Source: Rutstroemia sp. NJR-2017a BVV2 (taxonomy: Eukaryota; Ascomycota; Leotiomycetes; Helotiales; Rutstroemiaceae). Taken from it: DNA of 64,000 bases. The DNA lies in assembly GCA_002946415.1 (NCBI GenBank), contig NJPS01000033.1, positions 930,001 to 994,000 on the forward strand, in the 5' to 3' direction. Below, piece by piece: positions 1 through 11,919 of the stretch (positions within the stretch are counted from its first letter, which is position 1; each line of letters begins with the position of its first letter). The notes below the pieces were generated by a model, which searched no databases, was not told the origin of the DNA, and worked only from the letters and a program-made list of their open reading frames with translations. Position numbers and translations under genes: made by a program.

Positions 1-1
1 C

Positions 2-154
2 CTTTGGAAGCATTCATCATGCGTATCAGCATCAATATATGACGCATTTCTTAGCTGGGGAATAGAATTTAGAAACCGGCAAGTAAATCCCTCAGAGCCT
101 GTAGAATATGGGACATCTGGAGCATTTGAATGGTATCAGATTGCACCACTTTAA
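2..154 (+). CDS. possible 3' end of a gene cut by the window edge
   Basis: A frame open from the left edge runs 50 codons to a TAA at 152-154 and ends in the residues EWYQIAPL. The composition is ordinary for a soluble protein and includes several Trp and Tyr, but I recognise no domain. It may be the last exon of a gene lying to the left or a chance open frame. Confidence 0.2.
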   Translation, partial: LWKHSSCVSASIYDAFLSWGIEFRNRQVNPSEPVEYGTSGAFEWYQIAPL

Positions 155-1278
155 GCCTCAGTCCCCGCCAATCAGTCTGTAGAACGCCAAGGATTTCATG
201 CATCAAGCTTCGCATACCAACGTTTATCTCTGGAGATCATAGAGCTGCTCGGCCAATGGTTGTGATGATGCGCTTTGCTTTAAGCATATGAAACGCGGAG
301 AGTGATGGGTTTAGTGGCTAACAATTGTGCATGACTCGAAAACGCTTGAAGCGATAAGTTGCATATTGTGCACATTCCTTGCATAAAATGAATGCTGAGG
401 TGATGATCTTTGATTTCTCAATTGATGGATAGGATTTGAAGGGCGAACTTACTGTGTCCACGTATGAAATGCAGTCATCTTGAGCCATGTGCAGGCACAC
501 ATGAAGTTATGGAGGTACAGCCCCAGAATGCCATAATCGGTTTGCTGTCAATGTTTCCTAAAATACATCTTCGTATGGGCTCTGGGCTATAGGAGTTCGG
601 CCTATCAGGTTATTCCTTCGTTGTGGCTAAGATTTGCTTAGGCTAATGTTATTGGCGCACATGATATCCGAAGTAAAACTGATGAGCCCCTGAATATCCA
701 TTCCCTCGTCTCAGCCAATAATAGAGCCTGTCTATGTTCTTCACCAGACGTTCCCGAAGCTGGTCCACTTCTTAAACAGTACACTAAGCCTCAGATCGAG
801 TAGTCTCTGTCGCAGTAAATTAAATCCCCGGTAAAAAGAAATGATTCTCGGCTGGCCTTGTGAGAAACGCAGGAAACCGTAGAAAGCTTTCGCTGTTGCA
901 CACTTCATCTCACTTATATCACCAAATTCTGTTGTAATTCTTCTGCGTTTTTACATTCTCAATTCTGCTCGTAGTATATATAATATTTCACGAAACAAGA
1001 GAGCTGTACCGGATTCCCAGATCATTATCGCCAGTTCCAGCAAAAAGGTCGTCTAGGATCCTTCCGCCAAAGCTGACGCCGGGTCGTGTTTAGGGGTCGA
1101 ACCAGTGTTGGAAAATGAGTGTATGTCCGCCGTTTCATTCTTAACTTCTCAAGTTTCAAGCTTCTCCAAGAAATCTGCCATCTCTTTACTTTCCCATTTG
1201 ATATTCCCTTCTACTCCAATTGTCCTCTGCCAAAATCAAAAGCAATTACATTACTCAGGAAGCAAATTGCTAACAATC
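155..1278. other. intergenic region upstream of the syntaxin gene
   Basis: No coding region is supported here. It must contain the promoter and 5' leader of the downstream syntaxin gene; an A/T run TATATATAATATTT lies at about 976-989, some 300 bp before the start codon. The only other open frames are short and lack family features. Confidence 0.5.
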
Positions 1279-2699
1279 ATGTCGCAGTACGGGTCAGTCT
1301 ACAGTCTTTCTTACAGCTCTCCATCTGGGGTCGACGCGACCGAGAACCAGGACACACCTCTCGTAACTCTCTTACTAACTACTTAATAGATATAACAACG
1401 GCGGAAATGGGTATGGGGGGAATAATTATGGTGGAGACTACCAACCACAATCACCACCATACAACAATGGACCAGCGATGGGACGAGATAGCTTTGGAGG
1501 TGAGTCTCATCAATGAATTTCGTCCGATTGCTCTCATCTAATTGAACTACTTTAGGCCAAAATGTTGAGATGGAATCGCTGGCACAGAACGGAAGTCAAT
1601 TCGGACAACAATCAGACCCTAATGCGATCTTGAACCAGTGTCGCGATATTGGTAGAGGGATAGACGAAATCGACCAGGCTCTCAAACAATTACAGATGTT
1701 GCAATCCAAATACCTCAACGATGCGAATACCTCCCCCGATACAGCCGCCAGCCGACAACTTGATAAGCTTTCCGCCGACACCATGACATTATACAGAGAA
1801 CTTACACACAAGGTGAAGAATGTCAAATCCAAGCCGGATGCAAGCCTCGCGAGGAACGCTGGACAAGTAGGAGTCGTGGACCGCAGACTGAAGAAAGCCA
1901 TCAACGACTACCAAAATGTCGACAAGCAGTTCAGACACAAGCTACAGGAACAACTTGCTCGTCAATACCGTATCGTCAACGATGTGTCCGAAGAGGAATC
2001 TATGGCTGCAGTAGCGGACTTGGAAAACCAGCAAATCTTCGCACAATCTTTGATGCAGGGCAACAGAAGCGGGCAAGCAAAGTCCACTCTGAATGCTGTT
2101 CAGGATCGAAGTGCTGCCATTCGAAAGATCGAACAACAAATGATAGAGCTCGCAGAACTTTTCCAGGATATGGACAACTTGGTTGTACAACAAGAGGCCG
2201 CAGTTGTCAATATCGAGCAGAAGGGTGAAGAAGTGGTCGAGAATATGGACAAGGGAGTCGAGCAAATTGACACAGCCATTGTCAGTGCAAGATCACGAAA
2301 CCGAAAGAAGTGGTGGTGCCTGGGTATCTGTGGTATGTCCCCCAGCGATCCCATCTTAAAATTCATTACTAACATCACGCTGCAGTTCTCATTGTCATCA
2401 TTATTATTATCATTGTTCTCATTTACAAATTCGTCATTCAAAACAACAGCAGCAGCAACAACAAGAGCGCAAAACGATCTATTCTCCCCGATACCCCATC
2501 CGCAGCTGTTGTTCCCGGCGCAGATTTTATACCAACTTCTGACGATTCGGTCGTTCCAGGCCTGGCATGGAAGGGTGAAAAGTTGGTTATTCCAGATGTA
2601 CCGTGGAAGGGGGAGAGAGCCGTTATCCCAGGTGCGCTGTTCCACGAGGACAAGCCTATCCAACCAATTGTTCGAAAATGGAGGAAGTTCGTCGCATAA
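1279..2699 (+). CDS. SSO1: plasma-membrane syntaxin (t-SNARE), Sso1/Sso2-like
   Basis: Qa-SNARE that would pair with Sec9- and Snc-type partners for secretory vesicle fusion at the plasma membrane. Model: exons 1279-1292, 1390-1499, 1556-2332 and 2386-2699 (introns 97, 56 and 53 nt; the last has a TTACTAAC branch site), 404 aa. The N-terminus is Gly/Tyr/Asn-rich (MSQYGYNNGGNGYGG), as in filamentous fungal Sso proteins. An N-terminal helical region is followed by a SNARE helix starting near RSAAIRKIEQQ, containing LFQDMDNLV and a zero-layer Gln in VVQQEAAV, then basic RSRNRKKWW and a transmembrane segment rich in Val/Ile encoded at the start of exon 4. Oddly, about 85 residues follow the membrane segment, whereas syntaxins usually end there. 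The family call is firm; the tail depends on exon 4 having no further intron. Confidence 0.93.
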
Positions 2700-3565
2700 G
2701 TCGGAGAAAGACCAACAGCATATTTGTATAAAAGAGCCTCAGATTTGCTGGCATATAAGGGCTCCGTTGTTATTATCATGTTTCCTTTGTCTTTTCAGCG
2801 TCTGATACCGAGGGTTTCTAAGGGGGAGATTCGTTACTTCCATCGCAATAGTGGTTCATCAAAAGAAGGGGCGCATTGCATTAGCATTGGTTTGAAGAAA
2901 GAGTTGGAGCTGGTTGGTGATGGATGCAGAGGTGGAGAAATCGAGTCGGTCATTTGGGGCGGTGGATCGTGATAGTAACCGATCCACTTCCTGCATCTTT
3001 TTTCCTTTGTGTAGAAATAAAAGGGCTTTTACTGTTCTTGTGGTAAGAGAATGGGCGTATTCACACCAGACCCGCCTACAGAGGCGTAGGGTCCCAACAT
3101 GTGGAAAGAGGGGGAGTTTCTGTTTCCTTTGCTTCTTGTTCGCGCTTCGGTAGAGAGGCACATTTGATGTTTGTTGTTCGTGGCTTGTGGTTGATGGGTA
3201 TATGGAATCGGTCACGATGTGGATATATTGACTTTAATAGAATGATGTTTTCCCTGTAACATTTGTATGTGGGCGTGCTTGAATGTATCGTGATCTCCAT
3301 GATGACCTCTGATTCAGGGCAAGTGATAAAATGCATTGAGATATCATGCTTTCCTATGTCCTGCCTTTCCTATGTCTTGTTTGATATAAAGCCGCTGAAA
3401 TATATCCTAATCCAATCAATGTCCCTTGCCTTGCGCCTTTCCCTTCTCCAACTATTATACACATTTCCCATCGAGTCTCCGCCGACGCCTTGCCCTAAGA
3501 ATAGACTGTACTAAAGGATATTAATAATAATCGATTTATCTGTCGTCAAACTCGTTACGGTCAAC
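2700..3565. other. intergenic region between convergent genes
   Basis: This is the space between the stop of the syntaxin gene and the stop of the minus-strand gene beyond. It should contain both 3' UTRs. I see no domain-bearing frame, repeat or RNA gene in it. Confidence 0.5.
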
Positions 3566-4609
3566 TCATGATGCCTCGTTAGCCTCCCTCTCCTCTTCCA
3601 GCTCCACAACCACATCTTCAACTGGCACATCATCCCCAATAGCCTCCTCATTCCCCACAGCTTCCTCATTCCCCGTCGCCCATCCCGCCCCACCCAAAAC
3701 CTTCCTCAACACCCCCATCTTCTTATCAAACCCCTCTAACAACTTCTCCATATCCAACTCAACCTCATCTCCATCCTCCTCTTTCCCCTTCCCCTTCCCA
3801 AACATCCCCGTATCCAACAATCCCAACCCTACCACTTCCTCATCTTTCCATATTCCCGTCCCCTCAATCCTCAACATCAACCCTCCTCCTCCTCTCCCTA
3901 TCCCGTTTTCCTCCCCTTCTCCTTCAGCCCCCTCTTCCCATATCGGCGCCTTCCCAACCTCGCAATTCGTCACTTGCCATTTCTCGCTCAGACTCTGCGC
4001 GCGCACAACCGCATCCCCCGAAGCAGCCATATCGATCAAAATAACCCTCTCCTCCCTCTCCCTCTCCCTCTCTCCAGCCCTCGCCCTCCCCGTCCCCCTT
4101 TCCGCATCCCCCTTCCCCCTCCGCGGCCCCTCCTCCAACCCACTCTGCGAACTCGCTCCCCCCGTCGCAGGCGAGTCCTCCGCACCCTCACTCTCACCCC
4201 CCAACACCACCGCCTCGCTTCTCACCCGCGCCCCCTGCGACGCCCTCACGCAAGCATCGATCAAGGCCTCCGTATCATCATCGCTAAACAGATAGTGTAT
4301 CCGTGCCGGATGATGCGTAGTCGGGGAATCCGTGTCGGTATTCGTATTCGTCGCATCGGAGATGAGCGTGAAGAACGGCGCGAAGGTCGCTGGCCGCGCG
4401 GGAGCCATCGGCGCGGTGGGATTTGCTGCGTCTTCGGGTTCGGGGGTGGGATCGGCAGAGATGAAGGGGAAGGGTTCGGTTTGTATGGATGGGACATCGG
4501 TCGAGAGCGGGGAGGTTGAGAAGCGTGGGATCGAGGATGGATTGCTGGGTGAGGGAGCTGGGGGATCGGTGTCCGCGGGAGGAGGTGGTATTGGTATTGA
4601 GGTGGACAT
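3566..4609 (-). CDS. unrecognised acidic, low-complexity protein
   Basis: A single open frame of 347 aa. The N-terminal third is Pro/Ser/Thr-rich (begins MSTSIPIPPPPADTDPP). Two stretches look ordered: one around HHPARIHYLFSDDDTEALID (about residues 98-118) and one around ERVILIDMAASGDAVVRAQS followed by SEKWQVTNCEVG (about 187-225). The remainder is Gly/Glu-rich, with an acidic C-terminus ending in VVELEEEREANEAS. The strong C bias on the plus strand, which gives overlapping open frames on both strands, is a composition effect. No signal peptide or membrane segment is visible. I do not recognise the family; the two ordered blocks suggest a real gene rather than a chance frame. It is convergent with the syntaxin gene. 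Confidence 0.6.
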   Translation of the reverse strand: MSTSIPIPPPPADTDPPAPSPSNPSSIPRFSTSPLSTDVPSIQTEPFPFISADPTPEPEDAANPTAPMAPARPATFAPFFTLISDATNTNTDTDSPTTHHPARIHYLFSDDDTEALIDACVRASQGARVRSEAVVLGGESEGAEDSPATGGASSQSGLEEGPRRGKGDAERGTGRARAGEREREREERVILIDMAASGDAVVRAQSLSEKWQVTNCEVGKAPIWEEGAEGEGEENGIGRGGGGLMLRIEGTGIWKDEEVVGLGLLDTGMFGKGKGKEEDGDEVELDMEKLLEGFDKKMGVLRKVLGGAGWATGNEEAVGNEEAIGDDVPVEDVVVELEEEREANEAS

Positions 4610-5141
4610 TTTGATGGTTTGTGGTTGTGTTACTGTTTGGAGAAGTGAATTTCATGCGAACGGAAGGGTGCTTGCAGATTGTGATACATGAATCGAATGC
4701 AGAAGGCCAAAAAATTACATGAAGTACAAAGAGTATACTCCGTACAGAAGGGGAAATGATAAAGCTCGATAGATACAGCATGGTTATCGGTGAAGCCTAC
4801 AGCTTATCAGCACGTGATGCAACATTTGCTGTCTGGCGGTGTCGATGTCGATTCAGGGGAAGTGTACAAAACCAACTGGACTTGATCAATCCAGTCATCC
4901 TGAAGCTCGGCAATATATCTGGAACTCAAATATCATTCTTTCGTTCATTACCTACTTATCAATGACATCCAATGCTCAACCTATGCACATCCAAATTTGA
5001 CCCGCCAAAGCACTCTCAAACGCCATCCAAGGTTCATTTCCTCATTATCCTTCATCTGATAGGTATCGCTGCAATGTACAATGTATCCTGTATTTTATTT
5101 GCATTCTCGCATAACCAGAAATCTCTACCGCAAAAAAGTTA
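4610..5141. other. intergenic region
   Basis: It lies between two minus-strand genes and should hold the promoter of the acidic protein gene and the 3' UTR of the aspartic protease gene. No repeat or RNA gene was seen. Confidence 0.5.
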
Positions 5142-6868
5142 TTACATTATCAAGGCGAACATGCCACCACCAACACCCATCATCATCATACTAACAGCAC
5201 CAACAAAAACGCTAGCCCACTCGAATGGGGCCGGTCCAAGTCCTGCTGCGGACTTCTTGCTGCTTGTGCTTGTTGCAGCGGATGTAAATCCACTTGCTGC
5301 ACTCAAGCCGGTAGCAGTAGGATTGTATGTAGCCTCACCAGCGCCCGTTGCGGTGGCTGTCACACCAACCTTTGGAATGCCTGTGGCAGTTTGGGTAACT
5401 GCTGCTTCATTTGGTGCACTGGTTGCACTTGGAATTGCAGCGCCTGCGCTCGCAAAAGAAACAACATTGGATCCGGTAGCATTGAAATCGGTTTGCGCAA
5501 GTGCGATACGGTTATTTTCGAGATCATATACGACATATGCAGATCGAAGGAAAGTATCACCAAACAATGTTGGGACATCACCTGCTGCTTGAATGCCAAG
5601 CTGGCAAGCGGCTTCACCGTTGTTGTAGGTTGGTGTTCGTCCATCGGAAGTTGTGAGAGGTAAGACGAGTTGAGAGACATCCACTTTAATGACCGGCCCG
5701 CCTACACCACCGAATCCATAGTTGATACTTCCATTTTTAGATGCGAGAGCACATGGTACAACGACAGCACCAAGTTCTTGACTGACAGTCGCGCCCAATT
5801 CTTCGAAAATGACCTCTGCGACTTCATCAGGAAGAAGAGTGATGGTCGTTCCAGAATCCAAGATAGCCGGCTGCGCGAAACTTGGCGATGTTAATTGATC
5901 GGTACCTGAAGAACTTTGCACTGACAAAGAAGTCCATGCAACAGTGAATGACGTCACGTCGCCTCCACGAGTGTCTGGGTAAACATCTACTGAAATCAAA
6001 TCTCCGGTATACTTTGCTGTGTCGATACCACCAAACAGGATTGATCCAGAACTGGCTTCTTTATGGGTGTTAGCCGACTATTGCAAAAACACAGAGAGCG
6101 AATAAACTTACGAAGGTCATCCAACCATAAACTGTACGCGTTCGATTTGATCAAACCCGAGTTTACCATTGCGACTGGTAAGTTGGGATAGACAGTACCA
6201 TTTCCAGTCTGAATGTTCGCCTCTGAGGTATTATATCCAATTCCCATAATTCCAATGCCAATTGTTGTATCGGTGGCCAAACCCATCTGGAAGTTTTGGA
6301 TTTTTGCTCCCCCAATGGAGAAAGTGTCCTGGAAGTAATCCCCAGTAGACCCGGTTCCGTCGACGTATGAAATATTGAAACCATTTCTTTCGACATCGAC
6401 AAAGGTTCTCGAATTGGCAGAATCAACTGTCTCAAATTAGCAACATTCCAGAAATAGACCCGCATGCGCCATCAGCCATGCGCCGTGAGCCAAGGAAAAC
6501 TTACAAGTTCCACCAGGACAACCGCCTTCTTTCGTGTCTGAACAGAATGTAGCAGAAGAACTTGGTACCCAAACGTCCGAACTACCTGTATCAATCTGAA
6601 GGGCGAAATCCTGTCCGGGAGTCCCAATTGTGACGTTCGCAAAGTATAGACCTGATGTGACAGCATTTCCCAACGTAGCCGTGACTGTATCTGCTCTCTC
6701 TTCCAGGATTGACCCTCTCTTTTGCATTTGTAGCTGTCGCTTGGCTATTTGCGCTTGCTCAACTGCCGGATTCTTAACAATTCCCATCTGGACCACGCCA
6801 CCCGCATTTGCTAAGCTCAAGAGCGAAGAGCTGCAGAGCAGAGATGAAAGCGCTGTGAGGCGAGCCAT
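5142..6868 (-). CDS. secreted, GPI-type aspartic protease (pepsin family A1, yapsin-like)
   Basis: Exons on the minus strand are 6868-6505, 6426-6112 and 6058-5142, with introns of 78 and 53 nt that restore the reading frame; 531 aa. An N-terminal signal peptide (MARLTALSSLLCSSSLLSLA) is followed by a propeptide with KR/ER sites (QMQKRGSILEERAD), the first catalytic motif DTGSSDVWV (Asp93), a disulfide loop C..GGCPGGT, the Tyr75-type flap region, SILFGGIDTAKYTGDL, and the second catalytic motif LDSGTTITLLP (Asp294). A Ser/Thr/Ala-rich linker and a hydrophobic C-terminal segment after KKSAAG fit GPI anchoring at the plasma membrane or wall. The length and order match fungal Opsin/yapsin-type proteases, which process cell-surface and secreted proteins. 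Nothing appears broken. Confidence 0.93.
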
Positions 6869-8270
6869 GTTGTGTGGATGGTTTGTAGGAGGAGGAAGGT
6901 AGGAGGTTTTCAGGAGAGGGAGAGGAGGAGGTAGATTGAGGATCGTAGGACGAAAGAAATCGTAGTCAGAGGAACAAAGCGAAAGGTGACTCTTTAAGGT
7001 GAGTTGTTGACCGAGGGTTTTGTTTTCAGCACTAAGCGGTTACGGCGAGCCGGATTCGATCATCCAAGGCAGCAGGAAAGCAAAAGTAAGTTAGGGTGAA
7101 CCCGCAGCTGGACCCAGCGGACCTTGTTACTGTACTTGACTGCCAAGCCTCTCACCCTAAACTCTTATTGTAATCGGATGGAGTGGTGAAGCTTGGATGA
7201 CGGAAAGCTTGAAAATGCTTGGTTGAAAGAAGGAAAAAGACTGGGACGGATAGCGGGTTCGACGATCTGGATGCGCTGCGAAGCTGGTCGGGACTCGGAA
7301 GAGCTCCGGGGTGCTTAAGGTTAATCAATAGGTTCAAAGGTGGAAAAGAGGCGAAAAGGTAAATCTATCCGAGGGGATTCTGATCTATGGTGCTTTGTAT
7401 ATAATGCAAGTTAAGTTAGAAGACAAAGATGCGACTTCAGGAAGCTGGAATAAGTGAAATGAAATGCAAATGAAGTAATTCTGCGGGTAATTGAACAGGA
7501 AAATCCGATCTCTTCATTCGACGGTATCAGCTCGCTAATTACATGGGTTATTCTCCTGTTATGTTTGAGATCCAGGTATAGCTCAGTAAGCGCCTCAATT
7601 ACCACATTTAGAAATGATGATGCTAGTATGCTACGAAGGTATTTGCGGCCGAGGTTGGTTGGTTGGCTGCTTCATTCGATGCGAGCGAATCATCCGAGCC
7701 TCAATGCCGTGCCTTGACAATCCTCCCAGAACCCTGGTAGAATTGGCGCAGAAAAGGAAGACGTGCCTCTGATGGCTTCTCAGCCCTTTCAGCTGCGACG
7801 GGTACGATCAGGGGATAATTGCGCCGCAACTTTGCAACTTGGTAGCCTACAAATAGTTCCGTGTCCAGTGTCCAGTATCCAGTCCAGTGCCCAGTGCCCA
7901 GTGCCCAATGTCCAATAGTTTGGGTTTGAGGTTCTGCCTCTTCACACACATCAGGAGACAGTACATCGATTGCAAGGTGACTATCAGCCCCTGCGGACGT
8001 GGTAAATTTGTAGTTGGCGATGTTCCAAAGCACGGTACAAGTGCACAAACTAGAAGTGCATGGCGGAGAGTCCCAGTCGTCGTCGCTTCTAGCTTTTACG
8101 CTGCGCTGTGCTGCCAAGGGGCGAAAAAGCTTGGCAAAGCTTGCCTTCTCAACCCCAAAATTATCTGATCACTGCGCAAACCATATCACCACATCATCCT
8201 TCAGGCTTGCTTCAAGAGACACAACATCATCTCATGTCTCTTCCTTTGAGCTTACGGCTTCATTTTCGCA
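6869..8270. other. intergenic region
   Basis: This 1.4-kb region upstream of the protease gene has short open frames only, none with recognisable features. It contains a small 7-8-bp minisatellite near 7861-7913 (listed separately) and ends at a dispersed repeat beginning at 8271. Confidence 0.45.
7861..7913. repeat. short minisatellite, 7-8-bp units
   Basis: Imperfect head-to-tail copies of TCCAGTG / CCCAGTG (about seven) lie in intergenic DNA. No link to a gene is apparent. Confidence 0.7.
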
Positions 8271-8454
8271 CTTCATCCGTCCGGCACTTCATTTCCCCTT
8301 TCATGATCCATCATCATGGCCACCACCATGGCCACCACCATCTTATTCCTGCATCAATCGGAAGGATCCATTATCCGATGCATGGCATGGGATGATAAAC
8401 CAGAAGAAGAACATACCCTCTAACACTCAATGTTTCACTATTCTTTCTCTGAAG
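8271..8454 (+). repeat. dispersed intergenic repeat, copy 1
   Basis: A 184-bp segment starting CTTCATCCG and ending in ATTCTTTCTCTGAAG is nearly identical to 15,544-15,712 in the same orientation. This copy has an internal duplication of a 15-bp CATGGCCACCACCAT-type unit and a few substitutions. The flanks are unrelated, so the homology is confined to the repeat. There is no open frame or terminal inverted repeat to classify it. Confidence 0.8.
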
Positions 8455-8973
8455 TTCGACCTTGTTTCTCGCTTTTCACTCTGTTCTTTTCCTCTGTTCT
8501 TTTCTACTTTGTCCCGTGGTTTGCTGCTGCTCCGCTCTTATGCCCATTCAGTGTGGCTGTGCTATGTTATGCTATGTTGCGGTATTTTCGAACCTAATGC
8601 ACGGTCTCACCTGTTCCCGTCGCCTTCTTGCCTTTCGACTTTTCATAGGGTAGTGCTTCGTATTCGATAGAGAGGAAATGAGTTGTGATTTTGTTAATGC
8701 ACGTGCACTGCAGAAGGCACGTGGCAGAGTCGAATTTGTGTGTGCCATTTATTCTGTCACCAGCGAGCTAGATATCTATGCACCTGCCGTCACTCCATTG
8801 AACGAAGCAATCGATCTCATAGTAGCTTTCGACAGCCAGGAAGCATTTATTTTCAAATGAACATATGACGGCTAATTATACCTTCTGGACCTGCTGTACC
8901 TGCTGTATCTTACATAGGAATGTAGGATTGTGCAAGTACAGACAGTAACAGCTTGCCAATGGCGAGGAAACCC
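8455..8973. other. intergenic region downstream of the P450 gene
   Basis: It follows dispersed repeat copy 1 and reaches the P450 stop codon. It should contain the P450 3' UTR; I see no other feature. Confidence 0.45.
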
Positions 8974-10624
8974 CTACTCAATGGAGAATGCAATCTTAAC
9001 ACCATTTCGGCTCGATTTTGTCATGACATACTCCTCGACATATTCCAAGCAATCATCTCTATTTTGAATCGTCTTAAACTCTTGTGCCATCCTCACCAGG
9101 AAATACGCCATATCAGTGTATGCGTTTTGCTGGGCCGGACACGTACGACGCCCTCCAGAAAATGGAATAAATTTCCAACTGTGTTTAAACCTGACCATTC
9201 TGTCTGGGTTGAATTTGGATGCATCATCGCCCCAGATATCTTTGTCTTTATGCATGCAGCCATATAGTAGCTCGATTTGGTCGCCCGGTTGCAGTAAAAT
9301 GGGGTCATTTCCCGACTTTCCACCACCACGTGGAAGGATACAAGTGGATAAACATGTCCTCCAAGCTCGGTCGACGGGGTGAATGAGTCGAAGTGCTATG
9401 TGTGTTAGCTGAGTATCACGTTGCGGTTTTGGGAATACAATGTCAACCTACTTTCGTCAATCACAGCCTGCACATATTTCAAGGACTTGAGAAATTCAAA
9501 AGTTAACTCTTGCTCCGGTGCGATGGCAGCGACTTCTTTTCTCAATTTCTCCCAACTTTCGGGACTTCGAGCGAGGAGAAAGAGCATGCTAGAAGTTACC
9601 GTGCCTACTGAATCTCTCGCTGCGAAGAAGACATTCATCAGTTCATTTCGAATAAGAGTCTTGTTGTCGGGGTACTTCTTAACAAGCTCTCTGAGAAGAA
9701 TATGCTTGTAAGCCGATGGCTCAACGATGGTTTCGATTGATTGGTCTAGCGACTTTGACCGCTTTTGGAGCTCAATTTCTTCGTCGATATAACCTTCCAA
9801 AGTGGCGTGTATCTTGGCACATTGAGCAAGCCATTTCTTATCGGGGCCAACAAGCCATGAAACTTTGTCTGTCATGTAATTCTTTCGCATTCCCCGGAGA
9901 CCTTCATCGAAATCTTCGGAAAATTGTTTGGCTTCAATGGTACTACATATCTTGTAAGCGGATCTTCAACGGGAACAGGTGAATAGAATGGGAACACTCA
10001 CTGTTCGGACGGCGAGAGAGAACCAGAAGACTTGCCAAAGATAAATTCCATAGAACTATCTAAGAAAAGCCCTTGAGTGAGGGGTTGAATATCAATTGTG
10101 GAACCATCACGAGGAATACGTTCAAGGAAGCGTTTCAGATGAGTTTCCAGGCCCGATAACTGTGAAACTTGTGACCGACTGAAGACGGGCTGAAGAAGTT
10201 CTCGAGATCTTTTCCATATATGCCCATCGGTGGTAAAGGCACCATCACCGAGTAACGGTCCGGCAGGCTTGCGGTTTGAAGGCGCGCTTCCAAACTTGTC
10301 GGCGTGAGTAGCGGCGACGGTTTGTATCATCAAAGGATCCATCGTCATCCAGTGATTTCTACCAAAGAATAGTGTATGTAATGTCTTTCCATATTCTGCG
10401 AACAATTCCTCATCCAGGGCCAGCAGCTTTCCGGCTTTCGTGTACTTGATTTTCTTCGTGAGGAGATCAAATCCAAAAATTGGATCCAGGTGCTTGTACT
10501 TGACTGGGGAAGAGCATCCAGCCTTACTTCTGGCGGACCAAACAAGTACCTTTGTCCACACCCAGTAAATTAATGAGAGTATGAAGCTCGACAGGAACAG
10601 TGTAAAGGATGTATTCGCCATCAT
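8974..10624 (-). CDS. cytochrome P450, CYP52/CYP63-like
   Basis: Microsomal haem-thiolate monooxygenase; the CYP52-like relatives hydroxylate alkanes and fatty acids. Minus-strand exons are 10624-10002, 9942-9452 and 9395-8974, with introns of 59 and 56 nt; 511 aa. The start at 10624 (MMANTSFTLF) places an N-terminal membrane anchor (FTLFLSSFILSLIYWVW) at the front; a second ATG follows immediately. Visible motifs are the I-helix FFAARDSVGT, where the usual AGRDTT is altered, the K-helix ExxR in DETLRL (codon split by intron 2), ILPRGGG, FNPDRM, and the haem loop FIPFSGGRRTCPAQQ. The segment LRLIHPVDRAWRTC is unusual for the family. The frame is intact. Its substrate cannot be told. The neighbouring genes are metabolic but do not obviously share a pathway with it. 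Confidence 0.92.
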
Positions 10625-11919
10625 TCGAATGGAAGTAAGTATATTCAATTGTTTACAACCATTAACCTCTAAAATTTTCACTGAAAAGTCGAACCTTGCA
10701 GGGGAGATGAACTATCGATACACCATCAACTATGATAAGCCTTCTCGAAAGATTGTGCAAGCTATCATCTCCTGCGGTTGGTAGGCACAGCTAGTTCACC
10801 CCAATTAAAATTGTTGCAGAATTTTGCGCTACAAGTCCACAAATGAGCAATATATTTCCAGGACAACGACTGGTCGTGGTGTTGGGCAGGCGTTGGTTTC
10901 AATGATTAAGTTGATTTTGATCATTGAAGACCGGATAGGAAATGAGACACATTTTCAGAACTCTATCATTCAAACCTTCTTTGGGGATAGTTTTCTTTGG
11001 TTATCGATTTTCATTTCTTTTATTTCCCGAACGAGTTTTCCCAACTGTTGGTTCTCTTTCTAGCTTTCTCCACTTTCTGAAATGCACCCTTCTTATCAAG
11101 TGGTGAGGCACAGCCTGCACTGCACACGACGTGATAAAAAATGCATTACGATGCAATACACCCCAGCATTAACTTCAGTGGGCTAGAATCAGGTCACCGA
11201 ATATACAAATGTGATGTACTGGTACAGGCATACCCACAGGCATACACCATCAGATGTTGGAAGGTATGTGGGAAAGTGTGCGCACCTCGTGTATCTATAT
11301 AGGAAGGTGTGTACAAATCATGTCTCGGTATTGGGCATGCCATTTGCAGTAGCCTTTGCCCCCCACCTTCAATTCATCCTTCGAAACCACTGCTTGAGCT
11401 TCGCACCACATGCCAGTTCGTCCACGATGCTGAAGCACGAGAGAAGGGCAGTCTCCTCTACCTCTCAGCGTGAAGTTACGTTTCCCATATCCTCTAGTTA
11501 TGAGATCTGCAACCTAGTCTAATGCGATTAAATTTCCACGTGGTATTTTGGGGAGAAATAAGATCAACATACTCCTGATATGCACATGTGTTTTGTGCCC
11601 CTCGTCACTAACTGTGACCAGCTAACTGTTGCAGACGTGTCGTGCTTCACACTAGGTATGGTTCGCTACCAATCTCATGATTTGACCACGCAGCCAGCTG
11701 GAAGTCAACAGCTGTATGAGTCCAAAAGAAAGGTTGTAATGGAGAGCTGCTTGTACCAGTGTTCACGCAAGCTTGAGCTTTCTTTGGAAATGCATGGAGA
11801 AGCTCAATTCTTGCACTTCTATATCATAAAGCATCCTACTCAAGACTCTACATAATTCGAATTAAACCAGTTCCTCCAAAGATAAACTTCCCTAGAATAC
11901 CTTATCCAAGCCGTCCAGC
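10625..11919. promoter_or_regulatory. shared upstream region of divergent P450 and hydrolase genes
   Basis: The P450 gene reads left and the broken hydrolase gene reads right, so this 1.3 kb contains both promoters. I see no repeat longer than a few bases (for example CAGGCATACC/CAGGCATACA at about 11,226-11,247) and no supported coding region. Confidence 0.4.

Noticed and set aside
2100..2663. Long minus-strand open frame opposite the syntaxin gene
   Set aside because: It is the complement of well-supported exons and contains no family features; the plus strand encodes a complete SNARE domain.
3974..4781. Several open frames on both strands over the acidic protein gene
   Set aside because: C-rich low-complexity DNA leaves all frames open. 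Only the minus-strand 347-aa frame has ordered, non-repetitive segments.
7701..8670. Open frames of 93-218 codons in the region before the P450 gene
   Set aside because: They have no recognisable domains, run through a minisatellite and a dispersed repeat, and have unusual composition.
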